A stretch of DNA of 64,000 bases from Schizochytrium sp. TIO01 (GCA_004764695.1 SMSO01000035.1:2292001-2356000), one strand, 5' to 3'. Counted from the stretch's first letter, positions 35,008 to 45,631 are shown. Notes: generated from the sequence alone by a model not told the origin. Numbers and translations are program-made.

Positions 35008-36593
35008 TAAGAGAAGGCAAGATTCAGAATTCTTGCTACTACTGTTTCTCCGGTTACCACCACATTGCCCACATCCGCGATCGCTTCGAAGATGATATTT
35101 GCAGTCTTCAAGGCCTTCTCTCCCATTTTTTACACCAACTAAACACGCGCTTTTCGCCCTCTAACGTTGTTTTTTACCTCCAGTCTTGGATATATAGCTG
35201 GTTCGCATTGCACATAGCCATTCCAACGGACGGTAAAATACACTCTTTGCTGAGTTGACCCCATTTTTCACATGCTTATCGTACATCCCAATACCTTTTG
35301 GCTCGTAATGACTAGGATATCTTTTCTATACCCCACCTTTATATCGAATTCTTGCAGTATTTAGTGCGCCCACCTAATCATCATCACCCTCTCATTAGAG
35401 TGATATTGCAGCAATCTTTGCTCGAATTATCTCTTAAATTCCTTTTCTAAAATCAATGTGGTACTCCCGATATTTAGGGAATCAATTTGATAGGCACTTT
35501 GTTATTTAACCTTCTCACTGATCAAAGTCCGACTAATCCTGTGAAGAAACTCACATCAATGTTTGCTCACCTTGTGACCGTAAGGAGCAAAACTCGGGAG
35601 CAAAACAACGGTAGCAATACTCATACTCTGTAGGTCGCGATACAGAGCGATCAAGATGGATATCCTTATTGTTTTGCTTTTCCTATCTAGGCACTTATGT
35701 TGGTCAATGTTCAGAATCCTACCTCTTTTTTGCCAGCAAACTCTTGGGGAACAAATCGATTAAGGGCTCTCCTCTGCAACTTGCTAAGTCATCGTTTAGA
35801 TATGTATCCTACTCAGACATGTCACATATTCCTGAGAGAAGTCTGAGAGATAATACAGAGCTTGAGCATGATAATTAAAAAGAGTTCAAGTTTTTTGCAT
35901 TCTCAGCACTACTCAACCATGCTATTCCAATCTCGGATGCTTCCATAATTGCAGGCGCATTACTTGAAGGAAAGAAGAAGACTGGGTGATATCACCTCGT
36001 TTTGAAGTGGAGTCTTCGCAGCATTTGCGAAATAGAAAGAAAGGTAAAAAAAAAGCAGTGCGCGTGCACAAGTCCTTTCAGTAGTAGTTTCTACTGGGAA
36101 CTATAGTCCCAAAGTAGTGTACAAGTCGGTTCAAACATATATTAGTCAATTTGAAGGTGAATAACAGAGTCCAACTTGGTTATTTTCCTCCAAGGTGGTT
36201 GACAGGGTTTGACATTCAAGGTCTAAATACCTATTAACCGTTGGGCTGTGGATTTCGAGAGAAGAAGACGAAGAAGAAGAAGAAGAAGAAGAAGGCTCGC
36301 TAGGCTTGTCGAACGTGGGAGTCGTGCGCCACTTCCACGCACGCGCAGGGTTTTGTGTGTTTTTTTACTTACTTTTTACTTTCTTTCTTTGTTTCCTTAA
36401 CAATCGATCGGTCATTGGAGTTTGACATTCAAAGGACCTTTGACGACGTACGCGTGTGCCAAGGGCAACAGAACCATTTGCAAAGGGTCAACATATTTTC
36501 TTTCAAAGGCCACACGAAGTTGCCTTGTGCGTGCAAGAGAAGGGTGTGTCCACGAAGCGCAGAGGACCTGGCTGAGCTAGATTAGTTGGGATA
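35008..36593. other. Intergenic spacer
   Basis: AT-rich spacer between the PP2C and sulfotransferase-like genes. It contains a GAA triplet tract at 36259-36295 about 300 bases before the next ATG. No gene seen. Confidence 0.6.
36259..36295. repeat. GAA triplet tract
   Basis: GAA/AAG purine repeat upstream of the sulfotransferase-like gene, similar in sequence to the one upstream of the acyl-CoA dehydrogenase gene (2334-2364). Confidence 0.85.
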
Positions 36594-37805
36594 ATGACAG
36601 ATGAAGATAAACCAAAGCGTTTTCGACTTGTCCCGGGAGATCCACTAAGAGTACAAACAAGCTCTCATCAACCATTGAACATTGTTCGTCTTGAAGATAG
36701 AAAGGACTCACGATTGTTTTTAGGCCAGGACCTGAAATATTGTACTGCAGAACGAATTGTGTCGCTGGTTGAGGGAGGATGGACTTCACAGGAATCCATT
36801 AAACGCGCCCTTAAATTTAAGGCGTACGATGGTGATGTCATTCTGTGCGCTGCGCCAAAATCTGGCGAGGGAATCATCCTGGCCATGCTTCAGCTTCTTG
36901 CTCTCGGTGAAAACAGTGTTGACGCAAATGGAAAGCGTACTGCAGAAGGCGAGTATTATCCAATTCCTTTCATTGAAAACAAAGGCTATGATGCGAATCC
37001 TCGTGCGTTGGATGAGCTGCAGCCCGGAGTTTTGAGATTGTACAAGTCCCACATGAGTGCTTTTGCTGTTCGTGATAAAGTGCGCAGCGAGGGTCGCTTT
37101 ATTACCATTATTCGTGACCCCAAGGATTATCGATTGGGCTTTTTCAGATGCCTGGACAGACTCTACGAGGAGGAGCGTAAGGGCAATTCGTATGCTACGT
37201 CATTCTCTGCTCGCTACAATGTGGATGAATTCGCCAAAGTCAAACCAATCCTCACCCATGTGAATCAGGAGAGGCCTACTTATGAGGAGAATGTTGTGGA
37301 GTGGATGTCTTTGCGTGATGAGAGCAACGTACTTGTGCTGTTCTATGAAGACATAATTCATGATACGCGGTCAGTTCTAGATCAACTGTGTAGTTTTGTA
37401 AACATTGATGCCTCTACATCACTACGCAAAGCAATCCTTATGCACACCAACTTTACAAAGATGCACGACACATATGGCCCAATGCATGAATTGAGTTGTG
37501 AGGAAGCTGATGTGAAAGTTGGCCAGGCGGTCAACCGCTTTGGTTTTGATGCAAATCTCGCCATGAACCAGCTCTGGGTAATGGCCGTTAAATCTGTCAA
37601 TCCACAATGGCGTGACTATAGCTTGTTCTACACTGGCATCACTGAAAGGCCGTTTCCCTTTGAGTACAAAGATATGCCCGATGCGGAGCAAGACTTCCTT
37701 TGCGCAGATCTCAAAGAGATGTTCCTTTCTTGTTTTAGCAGGTTTCGGTCTAACTCCACTTCCTCAAGTCAGCTACCGCAAAACCGTTTCTCTGTGTGGA
37801 AGTAG
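36594..37805 (+). CDS. Divergent sulfotransferase-fold protein
   Basis: 403 aa, single exon, ATG start. The layout is that of cytosolic PAPS-dependent sulfotransferases. DVILCAAPKSGEGI (81-94) sits where the PAPS 5'-phosphosulfate loop (TYPKSGTTW type) belongs. KSHMS (151-155) matches the KTHLP segment and puts H153 at the catalytic base. IIRDPKDYRLGFF (172-184) matches the 3'-phosphate strand, with R174 kept. YEENVVEWM and VLFYEDI follow in the expected order. Deviations: the loop Thr-Thr-Trp is Glu-Gly-Ile, the Ser of the 3'-phosphate motif is Gly182, and the C-terminal RKGxxGDWK motif is not visible. The fold is well supported; activity and acceptor substrate are uncertain. No signal peptide. 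Confidence 0.75.
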   Translation: MTDEDKPKRFRLVPGDPLRVQTSSHQPLNIVRLEDRKDSRLFLGQDLKYCTAERIVSLVEGGWTSQESIKRALKFKAYDGDVILCAAPKSGEGIILAMLQLLALGENSVDANGKRTAEGEYYPIPFIENKGYDANPRALDELQPGVLRLYKSHMSAFAVRDKVRSEGRFITIIRDPKDYRLGFFRCLDRLYEEERKGNSYATSFSARYNVDEFAKVKPILTHVNQERPTYEENVVEWMSLRDESNVLVLFYEDIIHDTRSVLDQLCSFVNIDASTSLRKAILMHTNFTKMHDTYGPMHELSCEEADVKVGQAVNRFGFDANLAMNQLWVMAVKSVNPQWRDYSLFYTGITERPFPFEYKDMPDAEQDFLCADLKEMFLSCFSRFRSNSTSSSQLPQNRFSVWK

Positions 37806-38386
37806 ATTGCTAAATGTTTGTCGTGCGAAATCTGCCCCAGAGACAGCCCAATCTGGCCGCTTTCCCAAGCGAAGTATAATAATACAAAGGGTTGACATGA
37901 CCTGGGGCCATCAAATGTCATGGATTACAAACATTTTGGTGGACTGCTTCTATCAGCGATACTCTTCATGTCGCTTTTCTATCGTAAGAAAGAGAAGGCA
38001 ATACTCTTTTGAGAGTCTAGAGAGATCATTACAATGGGATAGTCCAGATCCTAGTTGTAACATTCAGTCTGCTTTTCCACTTTCATTTTTTATGAACCAA
38101 TGTTGTTTTAAACTCAGAAACATATATTTTGTATCTCCTCAACTATATCTTGGATTCAATTGCCATTTCAAAAACAAAAACAAAAACAAAAAAGAGTCAA
38201 CTAACACACAGCTAATGTTTGCAAACAAATAACTAAAAACGATTATAGAGGAAATTGGGAAATACAGACCTTTATATGCTAGAAGGAGTAGACATTCCTG
38301 CAGCAGAACACATGAGACACATTGAAATAAGCAGAACTAAAATGGAGAAAGTGGTCTTGAGTGAAGTTCAATATGCTTTCATGTGA
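37806..38386. other. Convergent intergenic region
   Basis: Short spacer between two genes transcribed towards each other, so it holds both 3' ends. An A-rich AAAAAC repeat lies at 38169-38192. No gene seen. Confidence 0.6.
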
Positions 38387-39139
38387 TCAGGTAGTCTTTT
38401 TGGAGCGAGTAAGAAGCATCTTGTAGAGCCAAAAAGAGTTAAGACCATTAAGCACAACATTTGCCAAGAGATAATAAGACACAGCAAATGTGGAATGAGC
38501 ACGACCAGATTGCAAAAGTTCAACAGAGTCTTTTGTGAAATAAGCAGAAATGTAGAAGCCGTAGAAAATTCGCACCACGAGAAAGGTATATCCGAAAAGA
38601 TTCTTCAACACGTCATGCAGAGTTCCTTGGTAGCCAAGTTGGCGCATGATTAGCATAGCATTCAAGAACGGAGTACTCAATTCATAAAGTAGGAACCGAA
38701 CTCCCCAATAGTGAAGGTACGGGTACTGTCCAAACAAATAGCAAACAAAGCAAGCAATGGCATGGCAGAGAAAGCCCACATCAATCTTGCTTGCCCCGAG
38801 GCAAACAAAGATATCCCAAAGGAAGAATCCGCACGAATGAGCAAAAAGGAGATTTGCACGATCAGAAAATCCATACAGGCGGTCCAGCTCCGTCTCTCGA
38901 GTTTCTTCCGGATCAAGGAGAATCCAAAACGCAATACAAATGACAGACACAGCATGAACAAACCCTGTCACGCGTCCGCTAAATCTTCGCCGCTCATCAT
39001 TGTCCTCAATAGATTTCGGAGCAAAACGTTCTGCAATAGCATCGATGACAGTCCACACTATTGTAAAGGCTGCCATTCGCTGCATTTGTCGTGCACCCAC
39101 AGCTTCACCAAACCAAGACTCCACATAATCATACATCAT
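38387..39139 (-). CDS. TLC-domain membrane protein (TLCD4/TMEM56-like)
   Basis: 250 aa from the ATG at 39139 (the frame extends upstream only to a TTG). Multi-pass membrane protein with the TRAM-LAG1-CLN8 fold. GFFLWDIFVCL matches the second core segment, and LLYELSTPFLNAMLIMRQ is the hallmark TLC motif. FLVVRIFYGFY and the last segment ending in NSFWLYKML follow in the order of TMEM56/TLCD4. The family's HH in the core is CH here (FLCHAIACF). Basic and acidic loops separate six or seven hydrophobic segments. The chain ends SKKTT, a KKXX dilysine ER-retrieval signal, suggesting ER residence. TLC proteins act in lipid sensing, transport or ceramide synthesis; ceramide-synthase catalytic motifs are absent, so a TLCD-type lipid role is more likely. 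Confidence 0.85.
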   Translation of the reverse strand: MMYDYVESWFGEAVGARQMQRMAAFTIVWTVIDAIAERFAPKSIEDNDERRRFSGRVTGFVHAVSVICIAFWILLDPEETRETELDRLYGFSDRANLLFAHSCGFFLWDIFVCLGASKIDVGFLCHAIACFVCYLFGQYPYLHYWGVRFLLYELSTPFLNAMLIMRQLGYQGTLHDVLKNLFGYTFLVVRIFYGFYISAYFTKDSVELLQSGRAHSTFAVSYYLLANVVLNGLNSFWLYKMLLTRSKKTT

Positions 39140-39176
39140 CGTCTTACGGACAAACCTCAAGTATACCTATGCAAGA

Positions 39177-39653
39177 ATGGTTGCGGTGCTCTCCAATCCT
39201 GTTTGTTCTGCTCGATACTTGGCTCCAGCTGCAAACACCAAGGTTTCTCGGCCACAGGATACCCCTACACTGTCGCCACTTTTTGGCTTGACTACCTACA
39301 CAAGTCTTCAATCCCAATCCTGTACAGGACAAAAACCTTTTGCTGACAACGAGATCTGCTTTGCGAAGGAAGCCTGCCGAGCTTCGAGCAATCTGGCGAG
39401 GTCACCGCAAGGAGAATTAGGTCTGCCTCCCACAACAAGCTTGGCGTGTAATTGATTGTGTTGGCGCAGTGAGAAAGCTCAGCGAGAAAAAGATGCGTCG
39501 TTTGATGATGCCAACATAAAAGGTTTTAAGTATAAGTCAATTCTGACAAGCGAGCATTGCTGCCCAAATCTGCAAGCTCGCGCCTCCAATAACCTTGCTC
39601 ATCTTGAGCACAGCCTTCCAGAGCTCTGCCCCCGAGAGAACGAACTTATTTAG
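39177..39653 (+). pseudogene. Possible decayed small gene
   Basis: An ATG at 39177 opens 92 codons to a TGA at 39453-39455. The same frame then stays open for another 65 codons to 39653, giving about 158 coding-like codons with one stop. The translation is Ser/Ala/Pro/Leu-rich and matches no family. It may instead be GC-rich 5' leader of the divergent TLC gene read in reverse. Confidence 0.2.
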
Positions 39654-39664
39654 ACTAATCTTCA

Positions 39665-39919
39665 ATGCTCTATCAATCTACCAGATTTGATCTGGTTTTA
39701 AGGCAAACCAGGAAAGGCGATCTAGGTCTTCAAAGGAAGGTTGCAGCCCAAAGATGGACTTTCTCAAGGAAGAGTGTGAACAGAACAAAACTGGCTTTGC
39801 GAAGAGGTGGTTTTGCAATCGTCAGGTTTACTGTTTATCGGCGCGTTGATATCCCTAGGGTGGATAGGGTGAGACGCGTGTTCAAGTCGTGTCCAGCTCA
39901 ATACCATATTGAACTATGA
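39665..39919 (+). CDS. Possible small basic protein, unrecognised
   Basis: 84 aa from an ATG. Strikingly basic: about a quarter of the residues are Arg or Lys, with runs such as LALRRGGFAIVRFTVYRRVD and VDRVRRVFK. There is no family match. It follows the broken frame at 39177-39653 in a different frame, so the two could be one decayed gene with a frameshift. Confidence 0.25.
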   Translation: MLYQSTRFDLVLRQTRKGDLGLQRKVAAQRWTFSRKSVNRTKLALRRGGFAIVRFTVYRRVDIPRVDRVRRVFKSCPAQYHIEL

Positions 39920-40586
39920 AATGAAACAATTAGTATACTATCACCAATCGAATGGCGGACGCTCTCAGATTTCGCTGTCTTAGTATGAAGATCACAAGTT
40001 AGATACCAGGTGCCTAGTATCTTCTTGTAGTGTTTTAAGTCAATCCTTCGACATCTTCGTTAAAACCATCCCAATCCATCTTCAGACTGCCAACTAGGCA
40101 GCAATATAAATTAAAATCGCGATGTTCGACCCGAGTTGGATCTACACATCATCCTACTAGTACTGGTATTTAACCTATGGGTAGCTCGAGGCGCTCTCAG
40201 TAGCGTGGATGCTTCTTAGCAGTGTAATTAGTAATCATTCTAGCCAAGCTAATCATCTACCTAGGTGATACTACAAAGCACAAGTCGATTGAAGATGAAC
40301 TTGGCCACCGCAGAAACTTGAGATGCCCATCAAGACTCTTGTCGATTCAACAGATCATCCATGCTCAAACTCAGACTTTGACTCAAGATTCTGAACGACA
40401 CATCTTGAATCATCCCATGTCAATGATTGATGAAAAACAGAATTGTTACTACGTACGATGTCACGAAAATAAAAAAAATTGTCAAAAAACTATGCAAAAG
40501 TTGAACTAACCAGCAGAACAACTTGCCAAACTTAGCAAAGCGGAGGAGATATTGCGTGGACTCTCTTGCAAAGGACCTTGAGTCGA

Positions 40587-43328
40587 ATGGCAGCCGAAGA
40601 AGGTCTCGAGGAGAACCAAGGGTGCTCAAAAGGCAGCATTGTTGTGAATTCCGGGAAGACCAGCAGCGCTCATGAGAGTGCAAACTCAACCACAAGCATT
40701 GCCGTCTCGAGTGCTGGTGAGAACAAGGAGACGGCAGAGGACGACGGTGCCAAAGAAGACAAAGTCGCAGTAGAGATCGGGGGAAATCACAATGAGGATC
40801 AAGATAATGTCATCCCCAGTGAGCCAACCGAAAGCCCGAGAGCTGATCGAGGGCAGGGCTCTACCCGGGCAGGCACAGCCAAACGAAAGCGATATAAAGA
40901 ACCCACTGTCTTGCGGAGATCTTTAAGGAACCGGAGGTCCCGGTTTGATAGTAGCGAAATAATGAGGATTGAGAATTCACAGCTTGACGAGACATTCACA
41001 AATGGGAATTCTGATGCGGGTTTTAAAGACGATTACTTCGAACATGCGCTGGAACTTAGCAAACGAGAGACATCAGGGCGTGGAACTTCTAGGAACAGGC
41101 CACAACTCTTTCAACCACCATGCACGAAATATACGTCAACTTCGACTAGTGCAAGCACTGGAGATAGTCAGGTGTGCTCGTTGGAAGATTCTAATACTGC
41201 TGCCCGAGCTGTGTCGCCAAGTATAGGCTACAAGAGTGCCACGGTAGATCTCACACTGGACTCTGACGATGAGTGCGTTGATGTTACAAGTGCTGCATTT
41301 GATACCGTTTCGACAATGGTAAATTTCACGGATGCTACTGTGCCGCATGGTTTGGTTGATCAGCAATGCAACGCGATCGGCGCCTCTTTGTTGACAGATC
41401 CTGCCATTTCAAGTGAAGCCGGAAACTCCGCCCTCACAACAAACATTAGCCATCCTTGCCACCAGCGAAACCCCAAAAGAGGTATCAAAGGCTCGCATGT
41501 ACTGTTGCAGCGAGGTGATCTGGTCACCACTACGTATGGCCTAGGATCCATCCAAAATATATTTTCTCGTGAACGCGACTCTGTATTCCAGTTTAGTGTG
41601 AACTTTATGAAGATTGACACGTCTTTGCCTGCAAACGATGACCTCGTCCTTACTATTGTCAGTGATGTGGACCCAAACGTGTGTAAAGGTGATCAAATCA
41701 TTTGTGACAAAAACATGGGAGTAGAAGAACTGCACGAGAAACTCAATGCTGGGTTGTTTTCTGGAGAAATACAAGTTAAACACAAGGTTCGTTACACTGT
41801 ATATGAGGTGTGGCTGCAGTGGGGTATTGCTAGTCCAAACGAGGCTACGGATAAAAAGGGATTTTCAATGGTGTGGATGCCAAAAGCCTTTTTGCAAGCT
41901 GATTCGGTAGAGCTAGCTAGGAAACTACCAGGTGTAAAGTATGAATTTCCAGTCTTATTTGGCGCATATGGAAACCGGAACAAGTATATAAAACTTACGG
42001 GTGAGGATATGGCACGTATGTGGCCTGGGCTACACCTCAATGATGCAATTCTTGACTACTGCATTGGACACATTTTACCTCAGGTTGATCCCATTCGTAG
42101 AAAGAAACTGTACGTCTTCCATTCCCTATTCTTCTCTTGGTTCACGGACCGTGTTAACAACAATGGAGGTCCAAAATCCACAGAATCCTTCAAAGATGCG
42201 CACAGGGATGTTTCCAAGACCACCAAAAACATTGACATTTTCTCCAAGGATTTACTTATCATCCCAATCAACGCACATCTACATTGGACTCTGGCAATTG
42301 TTTGTAATCCGGGCCTTCTTGGAGAAGCAATGGAACGTGACCAAACTCTTGAGGGAACAATGGAAGTTGATGAAGGTGGCATAGCTGATCAAGATCCGGA
42401 AAGTCTGCAATCAAATGAAAATACTCTTCAAAGTAGTACCGAAGGGACTCAGAAGGCTGGTGTGTCTTCTGACCAACAAATTGATACTATCAGCGGAGGA
42501 AATGAGTCGGTTAATCAAAGTTCTCTAAGAAACCAACATGTAACTAAAATGGATTACGACGATGAAGATGATCAATCATTAGCTTTGAAACAGCTCAAGA
42601 CGCCTCCTCTGTCACATCTTGTAGGAGGCGAAGATAAAGTTGAACAGAACGAAGAGACAGAGATGTGTTCTTGTTCTTACGATGATGCAAAAGTGGGGAA
42701 AGATGAGAAGGCATCTTCAGACTCGGAAGAATTTGCGACGATGGCAAAGACTACATCTTCGAGTCCAGCATCTGCATTGCAAACCCCATCTTCAGAAACC
42801 TCTTCTAAGCGAACCCGGCGTAAACCAGTGAAATATGCTAGCTCCAGCTCCAAAAAATCAAAATACATGAAGAAACCAGAAGCGGTTGGTAGACGTCCCT
42901 ATGTTCTTTTCTTCGACTCTCTTCGAGGCAATCAGACAGCTCGCGTCCTAAAGCTGTTGCGAGGTTATCTTCAAGAAGAATGGATTGCACGGCGTGGTCC
43001 TCTACCGAGCTCAGTTAATGCGAGTTCTCTGCCAGGCCTTTCACCTGCAGTGCCGCTTCAACTCAATCAATGTGACTGTGGTGTATACCTTTTAGAATAC
43101 CTTGAACGCATTCTCACAGAGAAATTAGATGATCTTCTTGAACTAGTTTCTGATGAGTCTGCCACTACGAGTCGTGTTCGCACGAAGACAAATTCTCTGT
43201 TCGGAAAAAAATGGTTTGAACCTAGGGATGTCGCTCAAAAAAGGAGCGATTTTCTGAAAATTCTACGGACTGAGTTGGCCCTTGCGACCAAGCGTTCCCC
43301 ACCTCAATCTGATGTGCTAATTTCGTAA
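40587..43328 (+). CDS. SUMO protease, SENP6/7 (Ulp2) type
   Basis: 913 aa from the ATG at 40587 (the frame continues upstream only to a TTG). C48-family cysteine protease that removes SUMO from proteins or trims SUMO chains, normally nuclear. The N-terminal 450 residues are acidic and disordered, with basic runs KRKRYKE and RNRRSR that could serve nuclear import. TVDLTLDSDDE from V220 is a textbook SUMO-interacting motif. The catalytic domain starts near LTGEDMARMWPGLHLNDAILDY. The triad is H566 (HWTLAIV), D777 (FFDSLRG) and C831 (CDCGVYLLEYLE), with oxyanion Gln Q825. About 190 Ser/Glu-rich residues separate H566 from D777; SENP6 and SENP7 have an insertion at the same place, whereas Ulp1/SENP1 do not. 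Single exon. Confidence 0.9.
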   Translation: MAAEEGLEENQGCSKGSIVVNSGKTSSAHESANSTTSIAVSSAGENKETAEDDGAKEDKVAVEIGGNHNEDQDNVIPSEPTESPRADRGQGSTRAGTAKRKRYKEPTVLRRSLRNRRSRFDSSEIMRIENSQLDETFTNGNSDAGFKDDYFEHALELSKRETSGRGTSRNRPQLFQPPCTKYTSTSTSASTGDSQVCSLEDSNTAARAVSPSIGYKSATVDLTLDSDDECVDVTSAAFDTVSTMVNFTDATVPHGLVDQQCNAIGASLLTDPAISSEAGNSALTTNISHPCHQRNPKRGIKGSHVLLQRGDLVTTTYGLGSIQNIFSRERDSVFQFSVNFMKIDTSLPANDDLVLTIVSDVDPNVCKGDQIICDKNMGVEELHEKLNAGLFSGEIQVKHKVRYTVYEVWLQWGIASPNEATDKKGFSMVWMPKAFLQADSVELARKLPGVKYEFPVLFGAYGNRNKYIKLTGEDMARMWPGLHLNDAILDYCIGHILPQVDPIRRKKLYVFHSLFFSWFTDRVNNNGGPKSTESFKDAHRDVSKTTKNIDIFSKDLLIIPINAHLHWTLAIVCNPGLLGEAMERDQTLEGTMEVDEGGIADQDPESLQSNENTLQSSTEGTQKAGVSSDQQIDTISGGNESVNQSSLRNQHVTKMDYDDEDDQSLALKQLKTPPLSHLVGGEDKVEQNEETEMCSCSYDDAKVGKDEKASSDSEEFATMAKTTSSSPASALQTPSSETSSKRTRRKPVKYASSSSKKSKYMKKPEAVGRRPYVLFFDSLRGNQTARVLKLLRGYLQEEWIARRGPLPSSVNASSLPGLSPAVPLQLNQCDCGVYLLEYLERILTEKLDDLLELVSDESATTSRVRTKTNSLFGKKWFEPRDVAQKRSDFLKILRTELALATKRSPPQSDVLIS

Positions 43329-43605
43329 CAGTAGGATATTGAATTTGTAATGCCCTTCAAGGATTTGTAGTAGATATTCTCGCATTGATGAGAAAGCCCA
43401 AATAGTGTTGATTTATATTGTTAGGTGTGCCGAGCAGGCATAAAGCTATCTTTGTGAAGATAAAATAATCTCATCTTATTGATAATTCGCTGGATCTTTC
43501 TCTCTGGATAATGCTAGATTCACACTACCTCACCAAAATTGTGATGTACTAAGAAGAAGCGAACAAGACCTAAAGTTCAACAGTGCGTAATTAGTCATGA
43601 TTTTA
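43329..43605. other. Short convergent spacer
   Basis: 277 bases between the ends of the SUMO protease (+) and the enolase-superfamily gene (-). It must hold both 3' processing sites. Nothing else seen. Confidence 0.6.
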
Positions 43606-44972
43606 TTATAAAGTGCTCCGTTTGGCGGATGATTCACTCGGGTCAAAGCTACGATGTTTTACGCCTGAAGCTGACAACCACTCTTTATTAAGAATAACAC
43701 CCCAACCATGGCCTTCTGGGCTTAGCTCAAGACATCCATTTTTCACTCGCAACGGGGTGCCTTCTATTTGTTCGATAGACGTGATTTTACCTGACCCTTG
43801 CTCGAGAACAATTTGTCGCAGCCCATCGTCAACGCATGCAAGCTCAATGTGATCTAGGCTTGCATCTGATAAGGCACTAGCTACATGAAGAGCGTAAACA
43901 ATGTGCAAGTCCCCTTGTGGAGAATGAGGAATAAAACGGCGACGATCGCGTTTAGCGTAGTCAGCGATTTGTAGAATAGATGATGTACCTCCAGAGTATC
44001 CAAAGTCTGGTTGGTAAATGTCAACTGGGAGCCCTGAATCCCACACATCCATGCGGAACTCCTGTTCACCACCAGCAAGTGGAAGACCTTCGCGTGACGG
44101 GCGTTTGTTTAATGATTCATAGGCTTTGTAATCACACCAAAAGAAGGCTTCCTCAAAGAACGATACCTTATATTTCTTGAGCATAGCGCACACTGAGTCA
44201 ATGAACTCTCCTTCAGAGTCCGGTGAGGGGTAAGCCCCATTTGCGTCAACCATCAATTCGCAATCTGGTCCAAGCACTGCTCGAGCTTCTCTTAAAACAT
44301 CTTCGGTACGACCAGGCCAAGCATCCATTTGCTTTTCATTTGATGTTCCCCTCCGTGCCAGCAAGCCTTGCATTCTTTTCCCAGCCTTCACTTTAAATGC
44401 CATAATCCCGTGCTCGACTTTGAGAGCCCGAAGTTTGCATGCAAGGTCGCCAGCAGAGATTTTACGTGAAATACTTGAAGCGTATACTGGAAACGGCCTA
44501 AGTTTTTTATCACCAAGTAGCTCACATACTGTACATCCTGCATATTTTCCGCATGCATCCCATGCAGCAGCATCAAGACCAGCTAGAGCTTTACTAAATT
44601 GAACTCCAAGCTGTTTATAATTGAGCTCAAAACTCACTGCCTTCTCCGCAAGTTGTGGAGGGTCGCATACTAGGGTGTCCATCACAGCAGGAGCAATGCG
44701 TCGATGAAAAATCTCTACCGTCAAATCCACATCCTTGTTTCCAAACTGTCCCCAGCCTGAGCTTTTCATAGAGCATATAGTTGCGAAGGTCAATCGTCCA
44801 AGCTCTCAAGATCGTTGTTGGCCAGCATTTTTGTAAAAACAAAGTTTAGAGGACACCTACCTTCGATACCATCTGATGTGATTAGCCTCACAAAGGCGGT
44901 TTTGCCGTCTGCACCTTCAAAGGTGTCGAGCTTGGCAATGCGGGCATCCCATGCGCGAAGGACCGTCTTCAT
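43606..44972 (-). CDS. Enolase-superfamily enzyme, mandelate racemase subgroup (two exons)
   Basis: Exon 1 is 44972-44861 and exon 2 is 44756-43606; joined they give 420 aa. Splicing restores the family motif SDGIEGWGQFG across the junction (GAA G|GC TGG). Residues 1-125 are the MR/MLE N-terminal capping domain, followed by the TIM barrel. Catalytic residues are K159 and K161 (KVK), metal ligands D208 (VDANG), E239 (FFEEA) and E268 (GGEQE), and the dyad D288 (QPD) with H315 (IPHSPQ). The D-to-H spacing of 27 equals that of mandelate racemase. Family chemistry: Mg-assisted proton abstraction next to a carboxylate, typically acid-sugar dehydration or racemisation. The substrate is not predictable here. 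No targeting signal is evident, so probably cytosolic. Confidence 0.88.
44757..44860 (-). other. Intron of the enolase-superfamily gene
   Basis: 104-nt GT-AG intron: donor GTAGGTGTCC at 44860, acceptor AAAGCTCAG ending at 44757. Unspliced, exon 1 runs into a TGA inside the intron; spliced, the reading frame and family motif are continuous. Confidence 0.9.
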
Positions 44973-45631
44973 CTTTTGCTAAATACCACTCCGATTGCGG
45001 TTTATTGAAAAAAAGAGATTCTAAAAAGTATCTTATGACTTTTAAAAAAGAATCTATATTTTAAATTTTATTTTTTAAAGAAAGAGAAACACGAGACTAA
45101 TGTTTTTGGAAAGCACTTTGAGTTGGTAATTTTTGTTCGATGAATTATTTTCGATTTGCAAATGAATTGTAAAGTTCTTTCATTTACCTTTATGTTATAT
45201 ATATATAGCGACTTGTCCTGTTGGTTTTAGCATTCTGTGTTTTTTGTTTGTTTTGGTGAGGTATATCCTGAAAGGAAAACTCCTGCTGAGCCGGAAAGTG
45301 CTTCCAACAGTAGAAAATAGATAAAATTGTGAAAAAGAAAAGCAAATATTTCATCTCAAGGAACAAAGTCAAAAGCGCAGCATATACAAATATATATATA
45401 CGCAAGCTTTCACAACCAAGTTGATATGATCAAGTAAATTTAGACTCGCTAGACTGAATGTAGAGGGACTCGGTAACAAAGTCTTCTCAGTTGCTTATGG
45501 AAAGTCATAAGCATGAGTTCAAGTTGTTTGAAAAAGATAGAAAGTTGATCTTAAATACGGATGAAAGGTGGTGAAAAATGATCTAGTAAGACAATTCAGA
45601 TGAACACATCTGTGCGTTAAAGGAAGTTCGC
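44973..45631. other. Intergenic spacer
   Basis: AT-rich 0.66 kb between two minus-strand genes: promoter of the enolase-family gene and 3' region of the transporter. No gene seen. Confidence 0.6.

Larger units (their letters stand above)
39140..40586. other. Divergent intergenic region with coding-like frames
   Basis: Spacer between the TLC gene (-) and the SUMO protease gene (+), containing both promoters. The first 300 bases are GC-richer. The + strand frames at 39177-39653 and 39665-39919 are listed separately. The remainder (39920-40586) is AT-rich with nothing recognised. Confidence 0.5.

Noticed and set aside
44627..44842. A separate minus-strand frame covering the first intron of the enolase-family gene
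   Set aside because: It spans the 104-nt intron in the wrong frame; the spliced model restores the family motif.
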